A stretch of 64,000 bases of DNA. It comes from Bolinopsis microptera (lineage: Eukaryota; Ctenophora; Tentaculata; Lobata; Bolinopsidae). A model generated the notes under the pieces. It was not told where the DNA came from and made no database searches. It saw nothing but the letters and a program-made list of their open reading frames with translations. A program made the position numbers and the translations under genes. Positions 1 through 11,349 of the stretch are shown here, one piece after another; positions within the stretch are counted from its first letter, which is position 1; each line of letters opens with the position of its first letter. Where the stretch lies: NCBI RefSeq assembly GCF_026151205.1, contig NC_087077.1:2914001-2978000 (forward strand), written 5' to 3'.

Positions 1-171
1 TGTCCCTAACATAGAACAGTGCTGACTGACTGACACGTGCGGTCACTGTTACCCCTGAACTATCCCGGAAGTCCGTCAGGACGGAGTCCGTCTCGTACTG
101 ACAGAAGGAAAAGGTCAGAGGTTCGTCTCGACGAGGAACATCCGATACATCCTCCCACTGGTGACCTGGAG

Positions 172-651
172 TCAGGATCTTTGTGTCAGCAGAAAAACAC
201 ATCCACACTGTTTTGGGGAGAAGTATTTTGCCAGCTTTGTTCGTTTTCTCTTTAGGTGATTTCTCGTGTTTAATTCACGACACGTGTTGTTAGACTGGAG
301 TTTATCTGTTAGGAAGCTGTTGTTGATATTACTGTTGTCGGTACTGCTGGTACTGCAGCTGCCGTAAGTAATCCTATGGTTTACTTCATATCCCCCCATT
401 CCAACTGAACCTGATTCTATAAACACAGGTATGTTCGCATTCCTCAAATCCACTGAGTCATCTGTTGGTCGTGAGCCTGAGGGGAGGACCATGTTGTGGT
501 TTATCCTGGGAACGAGAAATGTGCTGAAAATACCTTCACCACTAAGATACGACACACTAAAGCATTCCGACATTCCTGACGCGCTGTCCAGATCACATCT
601 AGCTCCATTTCCCATCGTATCTTCAATCTCGCGTCTCCGCTTTCCGTTCAT
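172..651 (-). CDS. Hypothetical 159-aa open frame, unrecognised
   Basis: An uninterrupted minus-strand frame of 159 codons starting at an ATG at 651. The product is hydrophilic, with a basic start (MNGKRRREIEDTMGNG), a Ser/Asn-rich middle and a basic stretch near residue 130 (HLKRKRTKLAKY). I see no signal peptide, no transmembrane segment and no family I recognise. It could be a small single-exon gene, a terminal exon of a gene lying to the left, or a chance frame. It lies upstream of the first visible C1-THF synthase exon on the opposite strand, so if that gene extends left of the window this frame would be nested inside it. Length is the only support. Confidence 0.3.
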   Translation of the reverse strand: MNGKRRREIEDTMGNGARCDLDSASGMSECFSVSYLSGEGIFSTFLVPRINHNMVLPSGSRPTDDSVDLRNANIPVFIESGSVGMGGYEVNHRITYGSCSTSSTDNSNINNSFLTDKLQSNNTCRELNTRNHLKRKRTKLAKYFSPKQCGCVFLLTQRS

Positions 652-659
652 TACTTGAA

Positions 660-1581
660 GTAACGATGAAGTGAAAAATAAAGCAAAACGCTAGTAGTCT
701 ACAGAAAAATTGTAACTCCTGCCACGACTACAAGACAATGGTACTGATATGAGATATATAGCGGGGGTGGTGGTGGCTCGACCAGTTATTTAAAACACAC
801 TCCTCCTAACTACCGACCAACTTCACATGTTAACAAGATACTTCCGGAATAACTGCGACACGTGCGCGGTGCACTGCTGGGATCTTCTCGTCTACGATGA
901 AAATATGTTAAAATAGTTGCCTGCGGGTCATTCCCATTGGATGACATGTGAATAGTGCGTGAAGGCTGGTAACTTTGTATGGGAAATGTTTAAACTATGT
1001 TTAAAACGCGTCCAAGTATTTCATTCTGCTGCTAATGCAGTGCTTAACGATTGTCTCTAATTCCAGATTACAGTGCGATCTACTTTGAAAAATGTGGCCC
1101 AACTTAACTAATGTTCCAGCTGTGATTGTAGCTGCGCTTTGGCAAGTAGACCTCAATAGAAATGAATCATTTCAGTGATACTTCTCAACGTGCTTCACGT
1201 GAACTGTAGCTCGTTTCTAACAATGGACACGTGACAGATGAGCTAGTTGAGTCTCATGTTCACCACTCCAATCTGCCGTTTACTTTTACTCCTCGAAACG
1301 TGACTTAGACTCACGGCTCTGTGTACGGTAGATTTTGTCTACGACGGAAATAATTAAGATAAGGAGTGAAGACTTTAATTCCGAATTTTGAAGGAAAAAA
1401 TAATTATCTTAAGCATCTTCTGGTTGAGTTCTAAAACATTTGCAATTAGTATACGGGGAAAAGGTGGTTTTAAACGCATGATAAGGCTTCTGCAACTTCG
1501 GTACAATTAAAATTTTATGTTTTAAACAATGATTTAGATTCAAAATATAATAGAGAAACTTGATGAAAAATACCATTGCAG
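660..1581. other. Non-coding stretch, nothing recognised
   Basis: AT-rich sequence with stops in all frames. I looked here for the missing N-terminal dehydrogenase/cyclohydrolase exons of the C1-THF synthase and did not find any. It ends in a consensus splice acceptor (ccattgcag) at 1581. Confidence 0.5.
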
Positions 1582-2114
1582 TCGGTGACGTGGATTACGA
1601 GAGCGTGAGTAAAGTGGCTGGATTTATAACGCCTGTCCCCTGGAGGTAAGTTGTAAGATCTTATGAAACCTTCTGAGCATAATAATATACTGCTGAGTAC
1701 TGACTACTGAGGCATGGGTAATATTCTGAGTAAGAACTGCTAGAACATTCTGAGCTTTTGCTACCATTATTTTCGGGCTGAAATCTCTGCCATCGAGGTT
1801 TGGTTACACGATGGTTTACCGTAACTCTAGCACTGTTTTCCGAACCCAGTCCTTGAAACCTTATTAGAAAGGGCAACGCTTTTATTAATTTAATGCATGA
1901 AAAACGATCGATTTTAATAAAATAAAAACGAAAAAAACATCGCCGATGAGACAGTAAACACGTTAAATCCTGTAAAATAATGTTACAGGAGTTGGTCCGA
2001 TGACAGTTGCGATGCTGATGGAGAACACAGTGGGGTGTGCTGAGAAGCTGAGTCGGACATCTTCCTCCTGGATCTGAAATATCTTGCTCTCAGGAGAATC
2101 AATCCTGTTCCGAG
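1582..2114 (+). CDS. MTHFD1: C1-THF synthase: end of dehydrogenase/cyclohydrolase domain, two frame breaks
   Basis: Two exons, 1582-1645 and 1989-2114, encode the C-terminal end of a methylene-THF dehydrogenase/cyclohydrolase domain. Seen: VGDVDYESVSKVAGFITPVP, then after a 343-bp intron VGPMTVAMLMENTVGCAEKL, matching the GDV...ITPVPGGVGPMTVAML block of the family, then a linker ending RINPVPSD that joins the ligase domain at 2318. The frame is broken twice: one extra base at about 1641, where the conserved PVPGG should be, and one missing base at about 2071-2074 in the linker. With those two positions allowed for, splice phases fit. The enzyme interconverts one-carbon units on tetrahydrofolate with NADP. 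The N-terminal three quarters of this domain is not visible, so it lies left of the window or is lost. Either the domain is decaying or these are assembly indels. Confidence 0.75.
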
Positions 2115-2317
2115 GTGTGGTGGAGCTGTTAAAGGAGTGAATTTAGCAAATGTTCATGTTTCGTTGTTGAACTGATTTTATCGTCGATCATTAAAGTCGA
2201 CAGTGGATAGTGATACAAAAATCAGAGATAATTTTGATAAAATCTCGTTCGAAAAAATATGTTGAGCCGGTGCATGAGATAATCGAAACATCAACCCGGC
2301 AACATCATATATTTCAG

Positions 2318-5280
2318 TGACAGCGAGATTTCGCTGGCCCAAACCCCGAACAAGATCAAGAACATAGCACGTGATATTGGCATACCCGACAACATGGTGG
2401 AGTTATACGGGGAGTATAAAGCTAAGGTTTCTACACCTTTTTCTTGGACAGTCCCATGAACCAATATTGATTAAATCTAATATTTACTTACAAAATGAAT
2501 TGGTTTTTTATTATAAAAGCCCATTTTTTTCCCATATCCAAAAAATTTTTAATTTCCTACATTCTCAATTTTTTCGTTTTCTGTGGCCCGCTCGCTTCGC
2601 TCGCATAAAAAGTCTTTGTATTCGCGCGCCTGATACACACATTGAAGACGTGATGTGTATATGCTACTGCTTGCCAATACAGATATCGGGTGACACTGTA
2701 GACATATCCGGTTTCATAGACTAGATAAGTAGATAGTAAAATGTTAATAAAGTAATAATGACAACTATTTATGTCGTGTACGCGAAAATGCCCCAATAAT
2801 TAACATCTGGTTAGTGGTTACTTGATGCACAGATTTTGTAGCTAATAGCAACAAACTTTGGTCTGTGAAACGAAATTTGATAGACTGGATCAGTGGATCC
2901 CTGACTGAAGACATTTAAATAACGGTCCAGCAACTTTTAGTCTGCTCTTTCACTTAAATTCCTACTGAAATATTATCGAAAATTCTCAGAGTTGGCTCTC
3001 GAATTTCCTACTTTTTGTCAAAAATTTCCTACTTTTAAAAATTTCCTACATTCTTAGAATGCGAGAATGCGGGTTTTTGGATATGGGATTTTTTACCCCA
3101 ACGCAATATTCCTGGGTTTCAGATTAAGCTTGGATTGCTGGACTCCAAACAGGTCAAACAGGTCAAACAGGGGAACTACGTTCTGGTTTGTGGGTGAGTT
3201 TTACAATAAGCCTCGTGTTTACACTTGTCGGGTTCGGAACCCTTACAAATATGAAGTGACACATTGTGTGTTCTGTTAGTTTGAAAATTGAAATTTTTAA
3301 ATTCCAGAGTTCGAACACCATAAAATGCTGTTTACAATTCTTCATTTTGTGATGCTCCATACAAGTACAGTAAAATCCCGATTTACCGTACACTTAAAAA
3401 TATAGAAAGTTTTTTAAATCTGGAAAAGGGAAGAAGTACAGTAAATGGGGATTAAACCGTAGCTTCCACTCCAGGATAACCCCCACACCACTGGGGGAAG
3501 GTAAGAGCACGACGACAATAGGACTCGCTCAGTCACTATCTGCTCACCTTCACAAGCAGACCATAGCTTGTATCAGACAGCCGAGCATGGGTCCTACCTT
3601 CGGTATCAAGGGCGGAGCTGCTGGAGGGGGTTACTCACAGGTGCTCTATTTTTAAATTTTGTAACATTCCTTGACTTTTGATAATTCTGTTGTTTTTTTT
3701 TGTACTTTTTCCTAGTCAATCGGTTCGAACAATATTCAGATAATTTCAAAAGTGGTAATTGTCTAGCTATAAGGTTAGACTTAGCTATAAGGTTAGACTT
3801 ATACAACTTTTGATAATTCTATTTTGATAATTCTATTTGAAAAAAATTTTAGTTTTAATTATTAGTAAGATCCAGGTCATGCCGATGGATGAGTTCAACA
3901 TGCATTTAACTGGAGATATTCACGCTATTGCTACTGCTCATAACCTTGTTGGTAAGGGTGAACTATGCTAATTGATATTTAATTAATTGATCGTCTAATT
4001 AACATGGCGAATGGTAAACCTTCGTAAAAAATAAGTTTTCAAATTAATCTTAATTTATCAACTGAATAATTTCCATTTAATTTCAAAAGTAACAACCCCT
4101 AAATTTTCAGCCGCAGCAATAGACACTAGAATATTCCACGAGGCTACCCAAACTGACGAGGCACTGTTCAAGAGACTGTGCCCTCCCGGCAAACCCCTCC
4201 CTCAGGTTATGATAAGGAGACTAGACAAACTTGGGATAACCGGGAAAACTCCCGAGGAGATGGCCCCTGAAGATAGGGTCAGGTTTGCTAGGTACGGTCA
4301 TTATCATTAATTGTAGGTTTTTGTTGGCCCAGTTGGATTTGAATGTAATTAATATCTGCTGAAAAAAAGTGAGTTTTAGAGATACAATCTCAACAATGTT
4401 GCACTAACCTCACGAGCTTTCGTCAAATAACCATAAAATCAAGCAAATATCTAATTGACGATCAATTAGCCAAACTGAAAGCTGTATTCCAATTCTCAGA
4501 CTGAACATAGATCCGGGCACGATAATGTGGAACAGAGTACTCGATATGAACGACAGGTTTCTCAGGAAGGCAACTATTGGGCAGAGTCCCACTGAGAAAG
4601 GGATGGCTAGAGAGGTTAGTTAATAAAGTATTGAGTTTTGTAAATCAATTACCAGAGCAGATTATTTTACAATTGCCCGATGCCCGTAACTCGGATGATA
4701 TTAGGTGTGACATTTTAGAAAAATAACACATCCTGAAGAGCGGAGCAGTTTTTTCAGTTTTACACACCAATGTCCAGGGTGTTTGCCGGGGGGGGGGGGG
4801 GGGGGGGGCGATGATTGTAAGCTTGCTATTTATTTCAATTTGAAAAGATCCCAAAACCACTAAATTACCAAACTTTCAGACGAAGTGGGACATAACTGTG
4901 GCCAGTGAAATCATGGCCGTCCTGGCTCTTGCCACTGATCTGAGCGATCTTAAATCCAGGTACGAACATTTTAATGTTTTACGATTTTTAATCCAATATC
5001 AAATATTTTTGCGTCCAGAAATTTATTGACACACGCTTATAGAGTTACACCTTTATAAAAAAATATCATGCGTAACACCTTTATGTAACACTGTTTGTAA
5101 CACCGTGCCCATGTAACACCGTGCCCGGCCCATGTAACACCTTCTTCCAGGATTGGTAAGATAGTGGTAGCATACTCAGTGGACAATGTGCCAGTAACAG
5201 TGGATGACTTGGGGGTGACCGGGGCAAGTACTGCTCTCATGAGGGAGGCTCTGAAACCAAATCTCATGCAAACACTCGAG
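2318..5280 (+). CDS. MTHFD1: C1-THF synthase, formate-THF ligase domain, first eight exons
   Basis: Exons 2318-2426, 3123-3193, 3475-3640, 3876-3951, 4111-4291, 4500-4614, 4880-4959 and 5151-5280, all with AG/GT borders and matching phases. They encode the N-terminal half of formate-tetrahydrofolate ligase, which makes 10-formyl-THF from formate, THF and ATP. Visible motifs: the P-loop [11 protein letters not shown], then [17 protein letters not shown] (exon 3475-3640), [14 protein letters not shown] (3876-3951), [18 protein letters not shown] (4500-4614) and [18 protein letters not shown] (4880-4959). The last codons (KPNLMQTLE) end in phase 0 and join the exon at 26056, which continues [20 protein letters not shown] as in the family. 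Introns are 150-690 bp except the next one, which is 20,775 bp. A cytosolic trifunctional enzyme or a mitochondrial MTHFD1L-like form are both possible, because the N-terminus is not in view. Confidence 0.93.
5087..5150 (+). repeat. Short tandem repeat at the acceptor of exon 5151
   Basis: Repeats of the phrase gtaacaccgtgccc (with variants such as gtaacactgtt) fill the last ~65 bases of the intron and run into the acceptor cttcttccag at 5150. Confidence 0.7.
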
Positions 5281-5933
5281 GTAATTATTAATTTATTTTA
5301 TATCTTTTAGGTGCAACTTTTATTTTGTGTATTTGGGAGTTTGTTTTTTGTTGTAGATTATTTCAGATTCGCAAGATCTTGATATTCAACCCTGAGGGTT
5401 GATGAGTCCTCTTATAGTCAAGTTACGACCAGATAAGTGCATTTTTATGGCCAAATTCAATAAATGCGATAATAAAACTATTATTTAGAAAACTTTTTAA
5501 TGAACTATCTAATCGAATACAGAAAGTGGAAACATAGATTTTCAGAATTAAAATGATGTATAAATTCACCTGTTCAGCCCAATTTCTATGCTATGGACAA
5601 ACTTAGTTTTTAAAAATGGAATCAGAACGCAGTAAATTGCTCAGTCCCTCCGAGGAATTTAATAAAATTTTGCTAATTATAGCATTCTATATATAATTTG
5701 CGTGTCATATTAGTTTTCATCCACCTTAAATGCCCTAAGATTATGATATCAAGGAAGATCATGCCCTTAAATGTATCCATTGTGAAATCAATAGCTATTG
5801 CTATTCTTAAAAAATATCCCAACTAAATTACGCGGTTAAACCATGCGTATAAGTTCCGCTTCAGTCCACATTCCACAATAACTATGTCCCCTGAATTCCC
5901 GTTGTTGCAGAGCAGTGCTGTAGTCATCTGCAG

Positions 5934-6040
5934 TTAGCTGTAGTCATCTGGAATACCTCCGCTTCCACAGTTCGTTTTGTCCGTGACATAGTCCAGAAGT
6001 TCTATGACTTCCTTCGTCATAGTTACTCCCACCAACTTGT
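5934..6040 (-). CDS. Candidate terminal exon, LVG-module (related to 6190-6479)
   Basis: Read on the minus strand, an acceptor (tttcag) precedes a 35-codon open stretch in phase 1 that begins KLVGVTMTKEVIELLDYVTD and stops at 5934. It resembles the start of the exon at 6479-6190 (RLVGIRITDEFIKLSAHIDR), with the same acceptor phase. I infer an alternative or duplicated C-terminal exon of the pentraxin-like gene just upstream on this strand. No function is assigned to the module. Confidence 0.4.
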
Positions 6041-6189
6041 CTGAAATAGTTTTCAATATTTAATCATGGGAGCCAAGTTACATAAGGATAACATTGACTC
6101 ACGTTTCGGCCTCAACTATTTTTCCCCAGGAAAAGGACGCGCGCGTGTTACTGTTAGGCTAGACAACTTCTGGCGAAGGAGAAAATAAG

Positions 6190-6479
6190 TTACGAAGGGA
6201 TAAAATTTGTTAAGTCATTTGAAGAGAAAGTACGTTCAGTTATTTGGAAAGAAATTATGGCTATACTTAGTAGCCTACTCAAGTGGCCAGTTAAAATATA
6301 TTTCCAGTTACCACTAATCCCCTCCCAGATACTCGTCAATCTGTCTGCCATGTCCCGGGTAAATGTTTCGTTGAAATAATTCTCAGAATACAGTATTGAC
6401 CAGGGCCTGTCCTCATCACGGTCTATGTGGGCAGATAGTTTGATGAATTCGTCTGTTATCCTGATGCCCACAAGTCTCT
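6190..6479 (-). CDS. Candidate C-terminal exon with a repeated W-rich module
   Basis: After an acceptor (aatttcag, minus strand) the exon reads RLVGIRITDEFIKLSAHIDR and then RPWSILYSENYFNETFTRDM and LTSIWEGISGNWKYIL, ending at a stop at 6190. The second part aligns with the last residues of the larger frame at 6615-7322 (RTWDWQIFLSDQFLNQTF, then LLHSTWDDIAGYWKK). The two ends therefore look like duplicated or alternatively used terminal exons of one gene. No catalytic motif is visible. Confidence 0.5.
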
Positions 6480-6614
6480 CTGAAATTATTAGTTTTGTCA
6501 TTATGCTAGTTGTGTTATGAATTGTACATGATGTTTCCTGTTGCTTGGCATGCGTAGTAATGAGTTAAATTATTCTGGACTTATTCTTTTAATAATACCA
6601 ATCTCAAAATTAAA

Positions 6615-7645
6615 CTAAACAATATGATTGTGACGACTTTTCTTCCAATAACCTGCTATGTCATCCCAAGTCGAATGAAGAAGTTGCGAGTGTTCCGCGG
6701 CGAAGGTCTGGTTCAGGAACTGGTCCGAGAGGAAGATCTGCCAGTCCCAGGTCCGGTTCTTCAAGGCTGTTTCCTCTTCTAGCTCAGTCAGAGTTGAGTT
6801 TAGTCTTCTCTGGGTCTCCTCTAACTCCGCGAGAGTAGAATTTAGGTCCGTCGACAGCTTTTCTTCTATCCTTCCTTTTTCTGCCCGAGTCTCCGTCAGC
6901 TCACGAGCTGTTTCGGTCAGCTTTCTCTCTGCACTGGCCAGTTTTTCACTCTTTTCTACAGTTTCTTCGAATACCGACTCAAGGCAATTTTCCAAGTATA
7001 CATCGGTGATTGTCCCGCTCCTTCTTTGGTTAAGCAAATCTTCCCACCTTATCACTCTAGAAGATTCGTGCACGTCTACCTCTATATTGCACATTCCAAG
7101 CTCCATCATGCTACCTATCTCACTGGAGGACAGCTCCTTTGCATACACATTCAGATAGGCCATTTCCCCTGCAAAGTCATGGCTGCTACTAGTTCCATGC
7201 CATTTTCCTATACTAAGTTCGCCTCCAGTTCTCAATGACCTGCCTGCTGCTGTTCGCTTTGTCCCTAACAGAACTCCATTTACATAATATTTGTAATCCC
7301 TCGATTCCAAACTCCACGTCACGCATACAAAGTGCCAAGTTCCTCTCGGAACGGAGTGCTTGCTTTGCCAGTGTTGACATGAGCCAAAGATACATGAGTA
7401 ACTTCCATCAGCCAGTATTAACAGCTCTCTGTTGGAGTAATGACTGAAGAATGCGCGGTGGGGGAAGGCCCGATGTCCTTAATCCACGCACAAACTGATA
7501 TGGCACTGGTTAAACGACTCCAATCAGGACTATACTGGATAAAGCTATTAGGAGCAAACTTCAGAGCTTTAGCCCTACTTAAACTTGCTGTGTCTCCAAG
7601 AGACGGTGCGATGAAGAGGGCGACGATGCTAAATAACTGGAACAT
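6615..7645 (-). CDS. Secreted pentraxin/LamG-like protein with coiled coil, one frame break
   Basis: A signal peptide (MFQLFSIVALFIAPSLG) opens the frame at 7645. It is followed by a concanavalin-like jelly-roll domain of the pentraxin/LamG type: SICAW-like strand (AISVCAWIKDIG), then FFSHYSNRELLILADGSY, GTWHFVCVTWSLESRDYKYY, VNGVLLGTKRTAAGRSLRTG and GEMAYLNVYAKELSSSEI. From about 7000 down to 6750 the protein is a heptad-rich coiled coil (LTETARELTETRAEKGRIEE and LAELEETQRRLNSTLTELEE). It ends with the W-rich module also seen at 6190-6479. The frame changes by one base inside a G/C run at about 7459-7464; both halves are clearly one domain, so this is a missing base or a real lesion. It probably forms oligomers outside the cell. 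It lies wholly inside the 20.8-kb C1-THF synthase intron, on the opposite strand. Confidence 0.7.
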
Positions 7646-7649
7646 GATT

Positions 7650-8777
7650 CAAAAGCTTTAACGAATTGTAAGGGGATGAGTTAGAAATAGTAGCTCTCAG
7701 AAGAATCAGTTCGCGTTACCTTGTCCGCGTTACCTTGTCCTGAGGGACTCTGCAGAATATTATTAAATTTGCGTTTTGGTAATTACAGATAAGAACATAA
7801 TATTACCCCTGATTATTACTGGAAGGGAGCGAGACAAATTGAAAACGGGTAGATTTATCGGAAATAAATATTAAAATATTACTGTTCATTGCCCTAACGG
7901 TGTCTTAAATTCATTAATTTCGGTCATTTTTACTACAGAGGAGATAATATTACCCCTTAAAGCCTTAACATGACCGGTATTATAACAGAAGGAGGAAACA
8001 CCATCAGAATTGGTTCAGCTCCAAAGAAATAATCACTCCACCTTATCAGATTTTTATAATTTTAACGGGAATTCAATATGTGACGTTCGTACGATTTTGG
8101 CTAGCATCCCGCTAATTAATCACGATTAATTAGCGCTGCGTCAATTAAAGAGAAGTAGTGTTATTTGATTTAGACTCTATATGAAGGTGAAATTTATAAC
8201 AGTATCAAAGTACAGAGTAATTGTAAAGTTCTATAAAATTGTTGCTTCGTTATACGGGGCTCTGGATCATTTCATTAATTTGTATTTTGTGTTGTTGCAG
8301 ATACGAACAAATGACCTTTGAAGATAACTGGTTGATTCATGGCAGGATGCGGAATCATTTAAAATAGATCAACGTACCAGGGAATTCTTATCGTTCCAAA
8401 TTTCCTGGGAATTGGTGATAAACGAAACTTTAATAAGCAATTTACGTAAATATAAGATACAATTTAATATACATTGTAATGGTAAATACGCAGAATCAAT
8501 AGTGATGATACATATTATGTTTAAAAATTTGTAAAAACTCTCAAATATGGAATTGATGGTTTTTCACATGACAAAGAGGCATGGGCCAGCAAAAGATGTT
8601 TCTAAAACAACTGATAACTACGACTGATCTCGTGAAGAAGTATTATTCAGCATTAGAGTATTTAAAAACTTAACTTATAACTTATATCTGAGTTAAGTTA
8701 AATCTCTTCATCTACTTGTCTCTGTCTTCTTAGCACAACAAAGTATATAAAATTATCGTGCTACCATTTTATTATAT
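7650..8777. other. Intergenic/intronic stretch including 3' flank of SLC22 copy 1
   Basis: No coding signal. From about 8040 onward it is homologous to 12230-12500 and 14441-14540, the flank of SLC22 copy 2, so it belongs to the segmental duplication. It holds the intact (empty) counterparts of two transposon insertion sites found in copy 2: atacgaac at 8301-8308 and the TA before ccaggg at about 8375. Confidence 0.65.
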
Positions 8778-10402
8778 CTAATAAATCACTGTTCCCAACA
8801 TCTCCTTGTCATCCTGAACCTGCTGATACTTCTTGTTCCCACTCAACACCTCCACATCATGCGGTGTCTCCGGAACCCTAATCCTGTCGGTCGTGTCAGG
8901 CAGGAAGAACACCGCCACCCCACACAAGAGCGTCATCCCGGCAAACATACCCAGAGGTACCCGTCTGTCCGTGATGTCGTAGAGCAGACTGGTATAAGTA
9001 CCGATGAAGCTGCCCATTCGAGCACAGCTGGAGCTCAGAGACATGACCATGCCGCGGTGAGAAGTGGGCGCCAGTTCCCATGTAAGGATGTAGATGACTG
9101 CAAGCGCAGCAGATATGGAGATGTTGCCCAGGAGGCAGGCCACGAACTCCAGGGTCCACTTATCGTTGATCTGTACGTCAGGCATGGCAAGGAAATTGGA
9201 CAGAATACCGCACATGAGGAAGAAGAGCATCGCTTTCTTTCTTCCTATCACTCTACACGTGGGTATGCTCAGAGAGAAAGCCAGGACTTGACCCAAGTAG
9301 CGAATATGTAGCTGACGTAGATGTTATCTGATATCTTATTAAACCCAAAGGAGAAACCGTGGAACAGGTTAGCCACTACAAACCAGGTTGCCGTGCACAA
9401 CAAGGCCTGCTTCAACATGGTTGGGTACTTTTTGAAGTCCTTGATCTGCTCCCAGAAGTTCTGCACTCGTGAAGTGTAGGTGAGGTTCACTGTGTCTAGC
9501 GAGGTCTCGTTGTTGCAGATACGAGAGAACGCTTCCAGGGTTCTCTTTGCCTCTTCTTCCCTTCCACGAACTAAAGAAAATCTCGGAGATATGGGATAGA
9601 TCAGCAGTGGAGCGATCAGGATAAAGTTGAGGATACCGAGTGTAAGGAAAATGTAGTTCCACACTGGGATAAGATACGTGATCAATACAGTTAGCAAGTA
9701 ACCAAAAGACCAGCAGATAAGGGTGAGGGCGCCGATAGAGGTCCTCAGAGTGGTTGGTGCGAACTCGACAACCCAACAGTACACACCAGTAAAGTTTATA
9801 AACTGACCGAACCCTTGGAAGATCCTGATAGCGAGCATACCCTCATAGATCGGTATCCAGGTTCCCACTAAAGTAGCCGATGCTGCTATGACAGACCCGA
9901 ATATTGCACCATTCCTTCTTCCAACTCTGTCGAATATAGCAGTAGATGACAGCAAGCCAAAACACGCTCCGATGAAGAAGAGGCTGGAAGCAACTGACAG
10001 TTTAGCTTCTGTATCACAGTAGAAACCCCAGTCAATTGAGAAGGATGTCCGCTCACTGGTCCACATGAAATCTGTATCAGCCTTCAAATTGTTGTCACAC
10101 ATGGTATTGTAACTGTAGAAAGTTTCGGAGGCATTACTTTGGACTTGAAGGTCATTACACTTGTCGGAGACACAAGCCCAATCAGTGTAGGGTATAAAGC
10201 CAGTGAAGATGGTGATGTAAGTCTCCGCGGCGGTCACGTACACACTGCCTACAGCCGAGATGAATACTAACACCAACTTGAGGTTTATGCCCGTGAACAT
10301 TTTATCAACAGTCTGGTCTATAGTTAGAGGTTCTACTGTAGCTGCCTTGTCAGTGTCTGGGTCTTCTTTTCCTGCATCGTCGAGTTTCTCCCATGATCCC
10401 AT
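8778..10402 (-). CDS. SLC22-type organic cation/anion carrier, copy 1, frameshifted
   Basis: A major-facilitator carrier of the SLC22 type, nearly identical to copy 2 at 15270-16877. The first 377-codon frame (10402-9269) covers TM1, the long Cys-rich, Asn-glycosylatable extracellular loop and about TM2-TM7; a second frame (9296-8778) covers the rest, with the family motif ELAPTSHRGMVMSL. Compared with copy 2 there is one missing base at about 9296-9300, in the codons for YxFAxLG, so translation would stop after about 377 residues. The C-terminus also runs five residues longer (GTVIY). It may be a young pseudogene, a variant allele or an assembly error, since identity elsewhere is high on both sides of the break. 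It is single-exon, unlike the three-exon SLC22 gene at 29146-31096, which hints at a retrocopied or intron-loss lineage. Confidence 0.85.
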
Positions 10403-10439
10403 TCCTGAAGTGTTTTTTTGTCGAGTTGGCTTTTTCAGC

Positions 10440-10760
10440 TGCCTTTATTTATTGTTCGGGCTAGGACAATTTAAAAAATAACAGTTAAAAGACTGAAAAT
10501 TATATTGGGATTATATTATTCACAAAAAATAACTATTAGTAGTATTAGTACTCAGAGTCATGAACTAGAATTAGGTTATTTTCCAACATAAGATAAAAAC
10601 AGAACGAAATATTAGTGACAACTGATTCAAAAATGGCTTATGCTAAAATCGTTTTATCAATGGACTAATGAAGCGAACCGATCTTAAAAATGAAATCCTC
10701 TTACGTCTTTCAATTGCGCAGAAACGTCAGCATCAGAATTGTTTAAATTGCAAAAAAACT
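10440..10760 (-). promoter_or_regulatory. Duplicated 5' flank of SLC22 copy 1
   Basis: About 300 bp upstream of the start codon that align, with small indels, to 16905-17210 upstream of copy 2. Shared phrases include cctttatttattgttcggg, ggttattttccaacataag and gcgaaccgatctta. Conservation of this block in both copies makes it the best candidate for the shared promoter region; no specific factor site is claimed. Confidence 0.5.
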
Positions 10761-10858
10761 CATCAGTCTAATATATAATATATAATATATATAAACGGGG
10801 TTTATTTTTAGATTCCACGTAGTATTGTGTAATGTGTAGTATTAATACCAGTTAAGTA

Positions 10859-11011
10859 CAGTATAACCCCGATTTACCGCGGCCATCCCCTTCCCCAAAT
10901 AGGGTTAACATGTATAATGTAAACAAACAAAACCCCGATTCACCGCGCGAACCCTGATTTACCGCGGATGTTTCCTTCCCCCCAAACTCCCGGTAAATTG
11001 GTGTTTTACTG
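10859..11011. mobile_element. 153-bp MITE, pogo/Tigger-like ends
   Basis: Begins cagtataaccccgatttacc and ends as the inverted form (ggtaaattggtgttttactg), flanked on both sides by TA. The CAGT ends with a TA duplication fit the Tc1/mariner superfamily, pogo/Tigger branch. A second copy lies at 22779-22912 and a degraded one near 3368-3450. Confidence 0.75.
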
Positions 11012-11349
11012 TATTATCTTAACAGCTAGCAGATAGCATGTCCATTGGACGCTTAATATTGGGTGCACCTCATTCTGGCCTCATCGCCTCTCTCCGCTCA
11101 TGTTGATTATATTACATAGATTTCTTAATATGGATTCATTTCATGGGTTCATTTCATGGGCGTCAAAACATTTTAAAATCAAACTTATTTATTTTCTGTT
11201 TTTGACACCACTTGGGAAGTCGTAATTTGGGGTCTAAAATCACTATTTTAGGTTGAATATTCATTTTTTCCTTTCCATTTTAAAAGTGAAAGCAAACAGC
11301 ACAATTATGATAAAGGCAAAAAAACTGCATTAAAATTCAATAATATGGT

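Noticed and set aside
8859-9311. 150-aa plus-strand frame (and its relatives at 15182-15806)
   Set aside because: Antisense shadow of the SLC22 coding sequence.
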